Shown: positions 26,189-35,608 of the stretch, piece by piece
Layout of the letters: each line of letters starts with the position of its first letter
How positions within the stretch are numbered: position 1 is the first letter of the stretch
Assembly: GCA_910575835.1 (NCBI GenBank)
Contig: CAJTGB010000001.1
Coordinates: 1 to 64,000, forward strand
Reading direction: 5' to 3'
DNA from: Lachnospiraceae bacterium
GTDB taxonomy: Bacteria > Bacillota > Clostridia > Lachnospirales > Lachnospiraceae
Length of the DNA: 64,000 nucleotides
Made by a program: the position numbers and the translations under genes
Notes under the pieces: model-generated
Databases searched by the model: none
Told to the model about the DNA's origin: nothing
What the model saw: the letters and a program-made list of their open reading frames with translations, nothing else

Positions 26189-27262
26189 GTGAAATGTTTG
26201 ATGAAATACCAGTGGGTAAAGCTGCCCAGAAATTATCTTCCTGAGGGAAAGGGGATTATGGGTGCATGGGCGCGTCTGGCATCCCGTGCAGCATTTCGCA
26301 AGGGACAAGCCCTCTACTGCGGGCATATAAACGCTGTAAGCCCCGGGATGTGGTCAGGAGGCGTTGTAGGGCTAAAGAGTATTCTCGGCCTAAAAAGCCG
26401 TCAGAAAGCTCTGGAGGCGCTTCAGACACTGTCTGGCTTAGGTTATGTACAGTATACGCTTGACTCTAATACGAAAAAGCTGACCTATCAGATAACAGAC
26501 TGGGTAGTGAAATGTTCCGGAGAAGAATGTATGCAGGGTGCTGTTTATGCAACGGATGGATATGGTTTTCTCTGCCTTCCTCGCAATATCACAGAACGCC
26601 TTGCGGAAAAACAATATATCTTTGAAGAAGCTGACGCTTGGATGGATCTCTGGTGCCATTCCGTGTATGAAGATCCGAACAATGCGTTTTCTTTTATGGC
26701 TCCGGTCATCCAGTATGGAAAATACGGAGCCTTACTCACGTTGGAAACCTTGGGACAGCGTTGGGGTTGGGAAAAGACGAAAGTATGGAGATTCATGAAA
26801 AAGTATGGGGATGTCTTTGCGCTATATGGTCTTCCAGGTTCCTATGGCTGTCTCATTTTTAATAAATTGTATCCGACAGGATCAGAGGTTTCAGTTCCAA
26901 ACCAGGAGGAAATACAACGTATTCTTGATGAAATACGCATTTATGGCGCAGGTACGCATAAAACGGGTTCAGACCATGAGCATATGAACAAGCTCATCAC
27001 ATGGTACAGCCGCAGACTGACCAGAAGCAACCTGCCAGATGCAGACACACAGAACGCTGAAAATTGCGTTGCACTTTCAGACCCTATAATACGCGCGTAT
27101 CTTTCTCCGTGTAGGAATTGTAAGAATTGTGGATATGACTGCCAAGGTAAAGGTTATATAACACAGGCAGTGATAGAAACGAGTAAAATCCGCGGGCCAT
27201 GTGAGCCGGTGGATATCACGAAAATAGCAAAGGAGTATTTTACATATGAGCAAGCAGGATGA
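26189..27262 (+). CDS. Conserved element protein with winged-helix-like segments
   Basis: A 357-residue protein from a GTG start at 26189, with AAAGGAGG eight bases upstream. Residues about 45-95 (GGVVGLKSILGLKSRQKALE, GLGYVQYTL) and 180-215 (TLETLGQRWGWEKTKVWRFM) look like two helix-turn-helix units. The C-terminus has a cysteine cluster (CRNCKNCGYDCQGKGY). This double-HTH plus cysteine layout suggests DNA binding, perhaps in replication or regulation of the element, but I cannot name the family. It overlaps the next gene by 17 bases, so the two are coupled. Confidence 0.6.
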   Translation: MKCLMKYQWVKLPRNYLPEGKGIMGAWARLASRAAFRKGQALYCGHINAVSPGMWSGGVVGLKSILGLKSRQKALEALQTLSGLGYVQYTLDSNTKKLTYQITDWVVKCSGEECMQGAVYATDGYGFLCLPRNITERLAEKQYIFEEADAWMDLWCHSVYEDPNNAFSFMAPVIQYGKYGALLTLETLGQRWGWEKTKVWRFMKKYGDVFALYGLPGSYGCLIFNKLYPTGSEVSVPNQEEIQRILDEIRIYGAGTHKTGSDHEHMNKLITWYSRRLTRSNLPDADTQNAENCVALSDPIIRAYLSPCRNCKNCGYDCQGKGYITQAVIETSKIRGPCEPVDITKIAKEYFTYEQAG

Positions 27263-27878
27263 AAAAAAGTTGTATGAACAACAGGAAAACAGGATATTAG
27301 CGCAGTCAGACGCATTTATTTCCCTTCTTACAAAGCGAGGGATTCTTGGAGACCAAAAAATTGATGATGAGAAAGTGCGTGCTGCTCAAAAGGAGAAAAA
27401 GCGAAATGCTTATCACAATACCCAGATGCTCCTCAAGAATTACCGGAAGATGGTCTGGGTGTTTAGTTGTTACCCAGAGGAGATTTTGCAGGAGCTGGAG
27501 GCCCCGTTTGAAAGCTTTGACCGAATGGTGGACAGGCTGGATCTGGAGATGGCTATTGGGAACAAACGGATGGAGAGCCGTCTGGAGGCAGCGGCAAGGT
27601 CAAGATTGCTTCTGGATCGGTTTAACGAAGCGATGGCAGTTCTCCGCAAGGAGCCGACACGGGGCGAAAAGTTGTATCAGCTGATCTATACGGCCTATCT
27701 GGCACCAGAAAAGCTGAAACTGGAGGAGATTCTGTTTCGGCTGGACTTGTCACAGAGGCACTATTACAGGCTTCGTGAGCAGGCAATCTCCATTCTTTCC
27801 ATTCGCCTGTGGTCAGCTCCAAGTGAGGATGTGGATGTATGGCTGGAGCTTCTGACGCTTTTTGAACATTTGGAATGA
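27246..27878 (+). CDS. ArpU/sigma-region-4-like regulator
   Basis: A 210-residue highly charged protein. The C-terminal part KLKLEEILFRLDLSQRHYYRLREQAISILSIRLW reads as a sigma region-4 or ArpU-type helix-turn-helix. The N-terminal half is helical with many Lys, Arg and Glu. It sits before the transfer operon and is co-translated with the upstream protein. A role as activator of the transfer genes is therefore plausible but unproven. The gap to the next gene (27879-28065) holds a strong hairpin terminator at 27990-28033 and a short atccca/tgggat palindrome around 27961. Confidence 0.55.
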   Translation: MSKQDEKKLYEQQENRILAQSDAFISLLTKRGILGDQKIDDEKVRAAQKEKKRNAYHNTQMLLKNYRKMVWVFSCYPEEILQELEAPFESFDRMVDRLDLEMAIGNKRMESRLEAAARSRLLLDRFNEAMAVLRKEPTRGEKLYQLIYTAYLAPEKLKLEEILFRLDLSQRHYYRLREQAISILSIRLWSAPSEDVDVWLELLTLFEHLE

Positions 27879-27989
27879 CAAATTCAGGGTGAATAAATTG
27901 GCACAAAAATGGCATAAGTTCTGCCGATGACAGGGGAATAAAGCCGTGCTATACTTGTATCATCCCAAACTGGGATTGGGCAGACAAAG

Positions 27990-28033
27990 ATGCCGTTTCT
28001 AAAGCTGAAATGCTTTGAGAAGCGGCATTTTTT
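27990..28033 (+). terminator. Hairpin terminator/attenuator before the transfer operon
   Basis: atgccgtttctaaag pairs with ctttgagaagcggcat, with few mismatches, around an 8-nt loop and is followed by six T. It lies only 30 bases before the first transfer gene, so readthrough here would control the operon. Confidence 0.75.
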
Positions 28034-28065
28034 ATTGCCTAAAATCAAAAAAGGAGGTACTCGGC

Positions 28066-28425
28066 ATGGTTAAACAAATCAAAAGAGGCGGAGGGCGTAT
28101 GAAGACAGCCTACTGGTCGTTGGTCAGTATGGCGTCTGCAATGCTTATTTCGCTGCAGCCTGTTATGGCTGACACAATCTGGAACCGTTTTTCGACAATC
28201 ATGAAGGATGTTTACGGCCAGCTGGTTGGAATCAGCACGATTGTGGCGGTTACAGCGGCGGCCATCGCATTGATTGTCAGGATGATTTCCAGAAACCAGC
28301 GCGCAGTCGATGAGGCAACGTCATGGCTTAAACGAATTGTAGTGACGTGGATTGTCCTCAATTCCCTGGGGTTCATCGTCGCCTATCTGCAGCCCCTTAT
28401 TGCTGGTGGCAATTACACAGGATAA
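28066..28425 (+). CDS. VirB2/TrbC-like small membrane protein
   Basis: A 119-residue protein from the ATG at 28066, which follows AAAGGAGG. A signal-like segment (TAYWSLVSMASAMLISLQPVMA) is followed by two transmembrane helices, IVAVTAAAIALIVRMI and IVVTWIVLNSLGFIVAYL. This is the size and layout of pilin-type VirB2/TrbC proteins of Gram-positive type IV secretion systems. It is the first gene of the transfer operon and is directly followed by the VirB6-like gene, which supports the assignment. Confidence 0.65.
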   Translation: MVKQIKRGGGRMKTAYWSLVSMASAMLISLQPVMADTIWNRFSTIMKDVYGQLVGISTIVAVTAAAIALIVRMISRNQRAVDEATSWLKRIVVTWIVLNSLGFIVAYLQPLIAGGNYTG

Positions 28426-28462
28426 CCAAAAAAGAGAAAGCAGATGGAGGAGGTGATGATAG

Positions 28463-30553
28463 ATGCTTGATTGGATTTTTGAAGGAATCGTGACGTGGAT
28501 CAGCAGCATTGTTTCACAAATGATGGATGCAGTATCCGGTCTGTTCCTTCAGGCGCTGGGAACAGATATGACAGCGATGGAAGAATATTTTCCGTTTGTG
28601 TCTAAGGCATTTACAGTCATGCAATACACAGCATGGGCGATTCTGTTCCTTGTAACGGTATGGCAACTTTTCCGTGTCTTTGGAGGACCAATCACGGAGG
28701 CAGAAAATCCGTGGGTGCTTTTGGCAAGAGGTTCTATTTTTGCTCTATTGATCGGCTATGCAAAGCCGATTTTTATGATTGTGCTGGATATCGCCCGAGC
28801 GCCATATACGGCTTTGATGGAGATTACCATGTCGGCAGAGGATTTTACTTTTGCGGGTGTGGAACAGGCACTGTCTAATGGTTTGACAACCATTGTAGCC
28901 ATCGTATCAGTGGTAGGGCTGCTGCTTCTCATTATTTTAGAGATCGCTCTTGGCTGGAATTATTTTAAGTTGTTACTGGAAACCGTTGAACGCTATATTG
29001 TGGTTGGCGTGCTCTGTTACACCTCCCCTCTGGCTTTTTCCATGGGTGCTTCCAAAACAACAGCGCCGGTTTTCAAGAGTTGGTGCCGTATGGTGGGATC
29101 ACAGCTTTTGCTGTTGGTGATGAATGTATGGTTCCTCAGGGGCTTTAATAGTTCCATGGGACAGTATATCGGAAACGGCGGTGCTCTTTCCACAGGTCAG
29201 GGAAGCATTTTTCTCTGGCTGTTCTGTGCATTGGCTTTTTTAAAAACGGCACAGAAATTTGACTCCTATCTGGCGGCCATGGGGCTGAATGTAGCCCAGA
29301 CTGGTTCCAGTATGGGCATGGAGCTTATGATGGCAGCGAGGGTGATCAGCGGTGTTGGAGGCGGTGTGAGAAATGCGGGCAGTATGTTCCATAGTACAAG
29401 CACTGCAACCGGAACGGGTGCAGCTGCAAGCGGATTTGCTTCCGGGTTCGCATCACGCTTCAAGCCAAATTCCTTTGTCCGTGATGCGGTTGTGGATGGC
29501 GGAAGCCGTATGGGTGCCGGCGGCAGCATCGGTTTTGTCGGTCGTGCCTTTGGTGGCATGGCGGCACGCAACGGTGTCACGCTTACAGGAGACTCCATTT
29601 CTTCTGTAGCTTCAAGAAATCCCGGTGTTTCCGGAACGATTGCCGGTGACATTGCAGACAGAAGCCTTGGCAACTATATGCCTCAGATGCAGGGTCAGCA
29701 GCTGAAAGATACCCAGATTACAGGTGGTCAGATCAGTACAACTTCAATTGGCGCAGATGGAAAGAGTACAGCGCTTGAAATGTATAACGCATCACAGTTT
29801 GAGAAACCGGATGCACCGCATTCCGTTGTTACAGCTTCCGATGGAAGCCAGTGGTATCAGATGGCAAGCGGAGCCGGAGCAGGTGCGTTTTATGATGCGC
29901 CGGCATTTATGGGAAGTCCGTCAGAAGCGGCACAGGTTGCAGCGACTTTCCCCGATGCTTCCGAAGGAACGACCCTCAGGACGGTTGGCGATGGCGTAAT
30001 CGAAGCAAGTTCCGATTCTGGCAATACCATGTGGTACAACAGCGCTTACTATGATGAGCCGGATGCACCACATACGATTATGCAGTCGGCAAACGGTGTA
30101 GACTGGTACGCTATGCAGCAACACGCTGAAGCGCCTGTATTTGAGCAGGGCGAGGCTGCTTTTGCATATAATCAGGCACAGTTCCAGGCATTTATGCCAG
30201 GATATGAACAACAGGTATCCTCTGTTGATGGATCCGGACGTATGGATGGTCATTTTGAGGTTCGCCATGAAAATGGATCGGGAACCATGTTCTATGATAC
30301 ATCTCAGTATGCGGCTCCCCGAGGGGACTATCAGGTGTTTGAAGATGCCCGCGGAGGGCAGTGGTTCGCTATTCGCGGCGAAGCCGCTGTGGAACGCAAA
30401 CCGGTTTATCAGGATGGAAAACCGGTTTATGATGGTGACAGTGTACGGACAGTATCTGTGGAAACTGTTCGTTATAAGAATACGCCATCACGCTTTGGAG
30501 ATCCAAAGCCCCGCAGCAAAGGGGAAATTAAGCCGCCAAGGCGGAAACGGTAA
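28463..30553 (+). CDS. VirB6/TrbL-like conjugal transfer membrane protein with C-terminal repeats
   Basis: A 696-residue channel component. Six or more hydrophobic helices lie in residues 1-270 (YTAWAILFLVTVWQLF, VVGLLLLIILEIALGW, GSIFLWLFCALAFL), as in VirB6/TrbL of conjugative elements. Residues about 290-400 are Gly/Ala/Ser-rich. The soluble tail has three related repeats: MYNASQFEKPDAPHSVV with GSQWYQM; MWYNSAYYDEPDAPHTIM with GVDWYAM; and MFYDTSQYAAPRGDYQVF with GQWFAI. The repeated tail is unusual for the family and may contact partner proteins or the wall. The ATG at 28463 follows AGGAGGTGATG. Confidence 0.75.
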   Translation: MLDWIFEGIVTWISSIVSQMMDAVSGLFLQALGTDMTAMEEYFPFVSKAFTVMQYTAWAILFLVTVWQLFRVFGGPITEAENPWVLLARGSIFALLIGYAKPIFMIVLDIARAPYTALMEITMSAEDFTFAGVEQALSNGLTTIVAIVSVVGLLLLIILEIALGWNYFKLLLETVERYIVVGVLCYTSPLAFSMGASKTTAPVFKSWCRMVGSQLLLLVMNVWFLRGFNSSMGQYIGNGGALSTGQGSIFLWLFCALAFLKTAQKFDSYLAAMGLNVAQTGSSMGMELMMAARVISGVGGGVRNAGSMFHSTSTATGTGAAASGFASGFASRFKPNSFVRDAVVDGGSRMGAGGSIGFVGRAFGGMAARNGVTLTGDSISSVASRNPGVSGTIAGDIADRSLGNYMPQMQGQQLKDTQITGGQISTTSIGADGKSTALEMYNASQFEKPDAPHSVVTASDGSQWYQMASGAGAGAFYDAPAFMGSPSEAAQVAATFPDASEGTTLRTVGDGVIEASSDSGNTMWYNSAYYDEPDAPHTIMQSANGVDWYAMQQHAEAPVFEQGEAAFAYNQAQFQAFMPGYEQQVSSVDGSGRMDGHFEVRHENGSGTMFYDTSQYAAPRGDYQVFEDARGGQWFAIRGEAAVERKPVYQDGKPVYDGDSVRTVSVETVRYKNTPSRFGDPKPRSKGEIKPPRRKR

Positions 30554-30663
30554 AATAAGTGCAGGCAGCCGAATCAGAGAAAGATACTGGTTCGACTGTT
30601 TTGCATTTTTGATGTTGAAATAACGCTGCTCTTGCAGCAGCTTGATATAAGGAGGTGGATTGC

Positions 30664-32691
30664 ATGGCTGAGCCAGAGAAACAGCAAATCGGTGATGGCT
30701 CTGATAATTATGAACAGGCTGCCGGACAAATGGCAAAAGCGGCGAAGCAGGCAGGCCAGGAAGCAACAAAGCAAACGGCAGTAAAGGGCGCAGAGGCTAC
30801 AGCTAATGCGGCCGCTGCTACTGTAAAAGCCAGTGTGGAGGGCGGAAAGGCAGCTTCAGAAATCGCTGCCGGTACTGCGGCTGGTGGTCCGTGGGGCGCT
30901 ATCCTGTCTGCGGCATGGGCAATGCGCCATACTCTTTTCAAGATACTGATATGTATCTGTTTGTTTCTGTTGTTCCTGATTACCATGATTGTTTCCTTGC
31001 CGACGATTGTATCAAACAGTATTTTTGGGCTGGATGGTACGCAGCCGGCGGAAGGCGCAACTCTGATGTCAGCCTATACGGAGATGTCAGGTGCTGTTTC
31101 CGATGTGGTATATGAAGGATATAACCAATCGCTTGCCTATGCGGATAAGTTGATTACAGACGGTGGATATGATTACGATCTTTCTATGGATGCGTTGGTC
31201 AATTATGCACAGAGTTCCGCCGGATATGATGTCTGTTACATACTGGCGGCTTATTCAGCGTCCATGCAACAGCAAAACACTGGCAAGGACGATATGGTAT
31301 CAAAGCTCAGAGGCTGTGCTGGAGATATGTTTCCCGTTACAGCAGAAGAAAAGGAAAAAGAGATACCCATTCCTGTTTCCTATTACACCTATAAATCAGT
31401 AACGCTCACTGTGATTACAAACAAGGTGCAGACAGGTACGATTAACGGCACACCCCAATACCGGTATGAGACAGCATCAAAAACTTTCTATCTCCCGGAT
31501 GAAGCACATAGCAGTGATACGGCTGTCACGGTGGATGCCTATAAAGAGGTAGCGGTGGATATCCCTGTTTATTCCGGTGGGAAGATCACAGGCACAACCA
31601 CAGCAAGTTATTATGTGGCAAACGGGCAGGAAACCCTGAGCCCTGGTACTGAGATTATCAAATATCTGGAGTGTACCATTCATCCGTTTGACAATACAGT
31701 GATTTCCAAAGCGTTTGGCATTGACCTGAATGCAAAATATGATCAGTTTAACCTCACTTATGGCGAGGTAATTCAGAACATGGCGAATGCGTTAAAACGG
31801 ACGCTGTATGGTTCTGTAGGCAGTGGACAGACGGTTCCTCTGACGGATGCCGAGCTGATTGCTTTTGTGAACCGACAGAATTGTAATGCGACAAGAAAGC
31901 ATATCCTCAGCACCGCCCTGTCCCTTGTGGGCAAGGTTCCATATTTTTGGGGTGGTAAGTCGGCACCCGGTTGGAACGATGAATGGAATACGCCAAGGCT
32001 GGTAACAGCTGCAGGGTCTTCTACAACAGGCACAATACGCCCTTATGGGCTTGATTGTTCAGGCTTCAGCACATGGGTATTTAATACAGCTGTGGGTGTA
32101 GATATCGGAGCCGGTACGTCCGGACAGTATCCAAATACCGTTGGGGTATCAGCAAGTGAGCTGCTTCCCGGTGATTTAGGATTTTTAGCAGAATCTGATG
32201 GAAACGGATGGAACCATGTACTGATTTTTGCCGGGTACGGTGAGAGCGGAGAACGGATGTGGGTGCATTCTTCTGGCGGACAGGGTGTAATCCTGAATAC
32301 GCCCAGTTACGAAGCATCGCTTTCTTTACGTCGGCCTGTCAATGTGGATTTTGATGCGCCGGTATCCGGTGAGGTTTCAGGAACACCGATTTCTACTTTA
32401 GAAGTAGATGTTACCCATTACTGTGCATGTGCAAAATGCTGCGGAAGCAACGCAGACGGGATTACTGCCAGTGGTAAAAAGGTGGCTCGCGGCATGGTTG
32501 CAATGTCAAGCCATTATCCGTTTGGCACGCAGATTATGATAAACGGAACCATGTATACCGTAGAAGATCGCGGTGGTTCCGGCATTGAGAATGATATCCA
32601 TCGTGTGGATATTTTTGTGCCGGATCATAACGAAGCATTACGTTTGGGCAGATACAAGACAACAGCTACAATTTACAGGATAGGCAGGTGA
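30664..32691 (+). CDS. Conjugal transfer cell-wall hydrolase, NlpC/P60 + 3D domain
   Basis: A 675-residue VirB1-type enzyme that opens the cell wall for the transfer channel. The ATG at 30664 follows AAGGAGGTGG. An Ala-rich cytoplasmic head (EATANAAAATVKAS) precedes a transmembrane anchor (FKILICICLFLLFLITMIV, about residues 94-115). The NlpC/P60 domain has PYFWGGKS, DCSGFSTWVF with nucleophile Cys465, and NHVLIFAG with His518. The C-terminus, from about residue 580, is a 3D domain (VTHYCACAKCCG, MVAMSSHYPFGTQIMI, VEDRGGSG, VDIFVPDH). The NlpC/P60 domain cleaves peptide crosslinks; the 3D domain resembles lytic transglycosylase folds. Confidence 0.85.
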   Translation: MAEPEKQQIGDGSDNYEQAAGQMAKAAKQAGQEATKQTAVKGAEATANAAAATVKASVEGGKAASEIAAGTAAGGPWGAILSAAWAMRHTLFKILICICLFLLFLITMIVSLPTIVSNSIFGLDGTQPAEGATLMSAYTEMSGAVSDVVYEGYNQSLAYADKLITDGGYDYDLSMDALVNYAQSSAGYDVCYILAAYSASMQQQNTGKDDMVSKLRGCAGDMFPVTAEEKEKEIPIPVSYYTYKSVTLTVITNKVQTGTINGTPQYRYETASKTFYLPDEAHSSDTAVTVDAYKEVAVDIPVYSGGKITGTTTASYYVANGQETLSPGTEIIKYLECTIHPFDNTVISKAFGIDLNAKYDQFNLTYGEVIQNMANALKRTLYGSVGSGQTVPLTDAELIAFVNRQNCNATRKHILSTALSLVGKVPYFWGGKSAPGWNDEWNTPRLVTAAGSSTTGTIRPYGLDCSGFSTWVFNTAVGVDIGAGTSGQYPNTVGVSASELLPGDLGFLAESDGNGWNHVLIFAGYGESGERMWVHSSGGQGVILNTPSYEASLSLRRPVNVDFDAPVSGEVSGTPISTLEVDVTHYCACAKCCGSNADGITASGKKVARGMVAMSSHYPFGTQIMINGTMYTVEDRGGSGIENDIHRVDIFVPDHNEALRLGRYKTTATIYRIGR

Positions 32692-32697
32692 GAAATC

Positions 32698-33120
32698 TTG
32701 GATGAAAAAGAGTACAGTAATATTTATGCTATACCGGCAAATTACACAGATTCCGGCAAGATTTTTGGCGGAATGCTGGAGCCGAGAAATGCAGTAGAAA
32801 CAGGGATATTGTTAGTTATTTTGGGATATCCGGAACTGATTCTGATTCCCATGTCCGGAACGATTCGCATTGTTGTCATGACTCTTACACTTTTACCTCT
32901 TGCGGTTCTTTCCATGATGGGGATTGACGGCGATTCGCTGTTTCAGTATATCGGACATATCATCCGATATTTTGCGAGCAGGAGAAAACTACATTACAGA
33001 AGGGTGGGATACAGATATGATCCAAAACAGCTCCGAAAAAAGAAAAAAGGCGGCAAAGCAAAGAAAAAAGGCAAAAAAGCCGGAAAAGCTGGAGTTCGTC
33101 CAGGACTTCATTCCAGTTAA
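32698..33120 (+). CDS. PrgI/VirB3-like membrane protein
   Basis: A 140-residue protein with two central hydrophobic segments (GILLVILGYPELILIPMSG and IRIVVMTLTLLPLAVLSMM) and a Lys-rich tail (LRKKKKGGKAKKKGKKAGKA). Its position just before VirB4 and its YAIPANYTDSGKIFGG opening fit PrgI-family proteins, the VirB3 equivalents. TTG at 32698 is the only sensible start, with a weak GGTGAG upstream. Its last 104 bases overlap the first part of the VirB4 frame; the basic tail and the VirB4 N-terminus (KRKKAAKQRKKAKK) are read from the same A-rich DNA. Confidence 0.65.
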   Translation: MDEKEYSNIYAIPANYTDSGKIFGGMLEPRNAVETGILLVILGYPELILIPMSGTIRIVVMTLTLLPLAVLSMMGIDGDSLFQYIGHIIRYFASRRKLHYRRVGYRYDPKQLRKKKKGGKAKKKGKKAGKAGVRPGLHSS

Positions 33121-35563
33121 AAGTCTCCAGCACGGTATTATTGAAACGACCGATGGGAGATATATTCGGATTCTTGAAATTGAGCCGATTAATTTTATGC
33201 TGCGTTCCGGAGAAGAACAATTTAATATCATATCGTCTTTTGCCAGCTGGTTGAAAATCTCTCCTATGCGGCTTCAGTTTAAGAGTATGACAAGAAAGGC
33301 AGACTCAGATAAACATATTGCCATGATCCATGAAGAACTGGAAGTAGAGGAAAGTGAAGAATGCCGACATCTTGGAGAAGGCTATATCTGCCTGATTAAA
33401 GATGTGGGAAGTAGAGAGGCGCTTACAAGGCGCTTCTTTTTGATTTTCCAGTATGAAGAGATTCGTCGTGGGGATGGGGATGATTTTTCTCTGATTTATG
33501 GCATGATGCAGACAGCGGAGCAGAATGCCCGCGCTTATTTCCTGCAGTGCGGGAATACGATTCTCCAACAGAAAGACCCGGATGAGGCAACTGCGGAGAT
33601 TTTATATATGTTTTTTAACCGCCGGTCCTGTGTGGATGAGCCGTTTTCGTCCCGTGTGAACCGTGTGGTCGTGGATACGATGGCGGCGAAAGACAAGGTC
33701 ATTGGCGTGGATCCTATCCCGCAGATTCGCATGGCGCACTTTCTGTCGCCGCGTGGAATTGACTTGACCCACTATAACTATGTCATGATGGATGGGCTTT
33801 ATTATTCCTTCTTGTTCATAAAAGGGAATGGTTATCCGGGTATGGTGCGGGCAGGATGGATGTCGGCCCTTATCAATGCCGGGGACGGGATTGACATAGA
33901 TATACAGCTGAGGCGTGAGAACCGAAGCAAGACCATTGACAAGGTGGCGCAGCGCATCCGACTTAACAGAACAAAGCTGAAAAGTATGCAGGATACAAGT
34001 ACCGACTATGAGGAATTGACCAATTCCATACAGGCAGGCTACTTTATCAAGAACGGAATTGCCAATAACAATGAGGATCTGTTCTATATGTCTGTGTTCA
34101 TCACAGTTTCCGCCAAAGGCTACGAGGAACTGATGTGGCGTAAGCAGCAGATCGTGGATATGTTAAAATCCATGGATATGTACGTAAGTGATTGTAGATT
34201 TCAGCAGGAAGCGGCACTTCGCTCCGTGATGCCGTTTTTGAAGATTGAACCATCACTGGAAAAGAAGTCGAGACGGAATGTGCTGACCAGCGGCGCCGCA
34301 TCTGCTTATATGTTTACCTCTTTTGAAATGTCGGATGATACGGGTGTGTTGCTTGGTATCAACCGGCACAATAACTCTTTATGCATTGTTGATCTGTTCA
34401 ATACGAAAAAGAATAAGAACGCTAATCTGAATCTGCTTGGCACCAGCGGCGCCGGCAAGACCTTTACTATGCAGCTTCTGGCGCTCCGCATGAGAATGAG
34501 AGGGATCCAGTGTTTTATCCTGGCTCCAATCAAGGGGCATGAATTCCGCAGGGCCTGCAAGAAAATTGGCGGCGAGTTCATTAAGATCGCCCCTGGTTCT
34601 CCGCACTGTATCAATATCATGGAGATCCGGCATACCATCTCCCCGGAGATGGAATTGATAGATGAGATTGATTACAGCGAAATGGATTCTATGCTGGCTC
34701 GTAAGATTCAGCAGTTGATGACTTTCTTCTCACTCTTGATACCGGATATGTCCAATGAGGAGGAGCAGATGTTGGACGAGGCTTTGATTCAGACCTATGC
34801 GAAGTTCGGCATTACTCATGACAATGATTCACTGTATATAGATCGCAGCGTATCTCCGCCAAAGATGAAGAAAATGCCGATTATCGGGGATCTTCACAAG
34901 GAACTGTTGGAGAACCCGATGACAAAGCGCATTGCCATTATCATCAGCCGATTCGTGACAGGCTCAGCCCAGAGTTTCAACCAGCAGACAAACGTGGATC
35001 TCAGTAATAAGTATATCGTGCTTGACCTTTCAGAATTGAAAGGCAAATTACTTCCGGTCGGGATGTTTATTGCATTGGATTACGTCTGGGATACGGTCAA
35101 GGCAGACCGTACCAAAAAGAAAGCCATAATGATTGATGAAATATGGCAGCTGATTGGCGCCAGTTCCAATCGGATGGCGGCAGAGTTCTGTCTGACCATC
35201 TTTAAAACCATAAGAGGGTTCGGAGGAGCAGCCGTCTCTGCGACACAGGATTTATCTGACTTCTTTGGGCTTGAGGACGGCAAGTATGGACGTGCAATCA
35301 TCAATAACAGTAAGAACAAGATTATTTTGAATCTGGAGCCGGATGAGGCCAAGTATGTGCAGGAAGTTCTGAAGCTGACAAAAACAGAGATCCGTTCTGT
35401 TACCCGGTTTGAACGGGGTGAAGCGCTGGTCTGCTCCAACAATAACAAAGTTCCTGTTGTAATCAAAGCTTCCAAAGAGGAGCAGGAAATGATTACGACT
35501 GACCGGGCTGAGTTGGAAGCGTTGCTAAAGGAACGCCAGCAGGAGCAAACGCATTCTGCGTAG
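33017..35563 (+). CDS. VirB4-type conjugation ATPase
   Basis: An 848-residue ATPase that powers assembly and transfer of the type IV system from the inner face of the membrane. The ATG at 33017 (MIQNSSEKRKK) follows AGAAGGGTGGG; an earlier in-frame ATG at 32924 lies deep in the upstream gene. The Walker A motif LLGTSGAGKTFTMQL has its Gly at residue 475, and Walker B is AIMIDEIWQLIG near residue 700. SATQDLSDFFG and the C-terminal TRFERGEALV region also match the family. Overlap with the VirB3-like gene implies coupled translation and a common complex. Confidence 0.9.
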   Translation: MIQNSSEKRKKAAKQRKKAKKPEKLEFVQDFIPVKSLQHGIIETTDGRYIRILEIEPINFMLRSGEEQFNIISSFASWLKISPMRLQFKSMTRKADSDKHIAMIHEELEVEESEECRHLGEGYICLIKDVGSREALTRRFFLIFQYEEIRRGDGDDFSLIYGMMQTAEQNARAYFLQCGNTILQQKDPDEATAEILYMFFNRRSCVDEPFSSRVNRVVVDTMAAKDKVIGVDPIPQIRMAHFLSPRGIDLTHYNYVMMDGLYYSFLFIKGNGYPGMVRAGWMSALINAGDGIDIDIQLRRENRSKTIDKVAQRIRLNRTKLKSMQDTSTDYEELTNSIQAGYFIKNGIANNNEDLFYMSVFITVSAKGYEELMWRKQQIVDMLKSMDMYVSDCRFQQEAALRSVMPFLKIEPSLEKKSRRNVLTSGAASAYMFTSFEMSDDTGVLLGINRHNNSLCIVDLFNTKKNKNANLNLLGTSGAGKTFTMQLLALRMRMRGIQCFILAPIKGHEFRRACKKIGGEFIKIAPGSPHCINIMEIRHTISPEMELIDEIDYSEMDSMLARKIQQLMTFFSLLIPDMSNEEEQMLDEALIQTYAKFGITHDNDSLYIDRSVSPPKMKKMPIIGDLHKELLENPMTKRIAIIISRFVTGSAQSFNQQTNVDLSNKYIVLDLSELKGKLLPVGMFIALDYVWDTVKADRTKKKAIMIDEIWQLIGASSNRMAAEFCLTIFKTIRGFGGAAVSATQDLSDFFGLEDGKYGRAIINNSKNKIILNLEPDEAKYVQEVLKLTKTEIRSVTRFERGEALVCSNNNKVPVVIKASKEEQEMITTDRAELEALLKERQQEQTHSA

Positions 35564-35608
35564 AATACGCATTTTAAGGAAAATACTCACAAAAAGGAGG
35601 TGTTGCCT

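Noticed and set aside
27896-27915. ttggcacaaaaatggcat as a sigma-54 (-24/-12) promoter
   Set aside because: The -24 half fits, but the -12 half is tggca instead of ttgc, and no sigma-54 activator is seen nearby.
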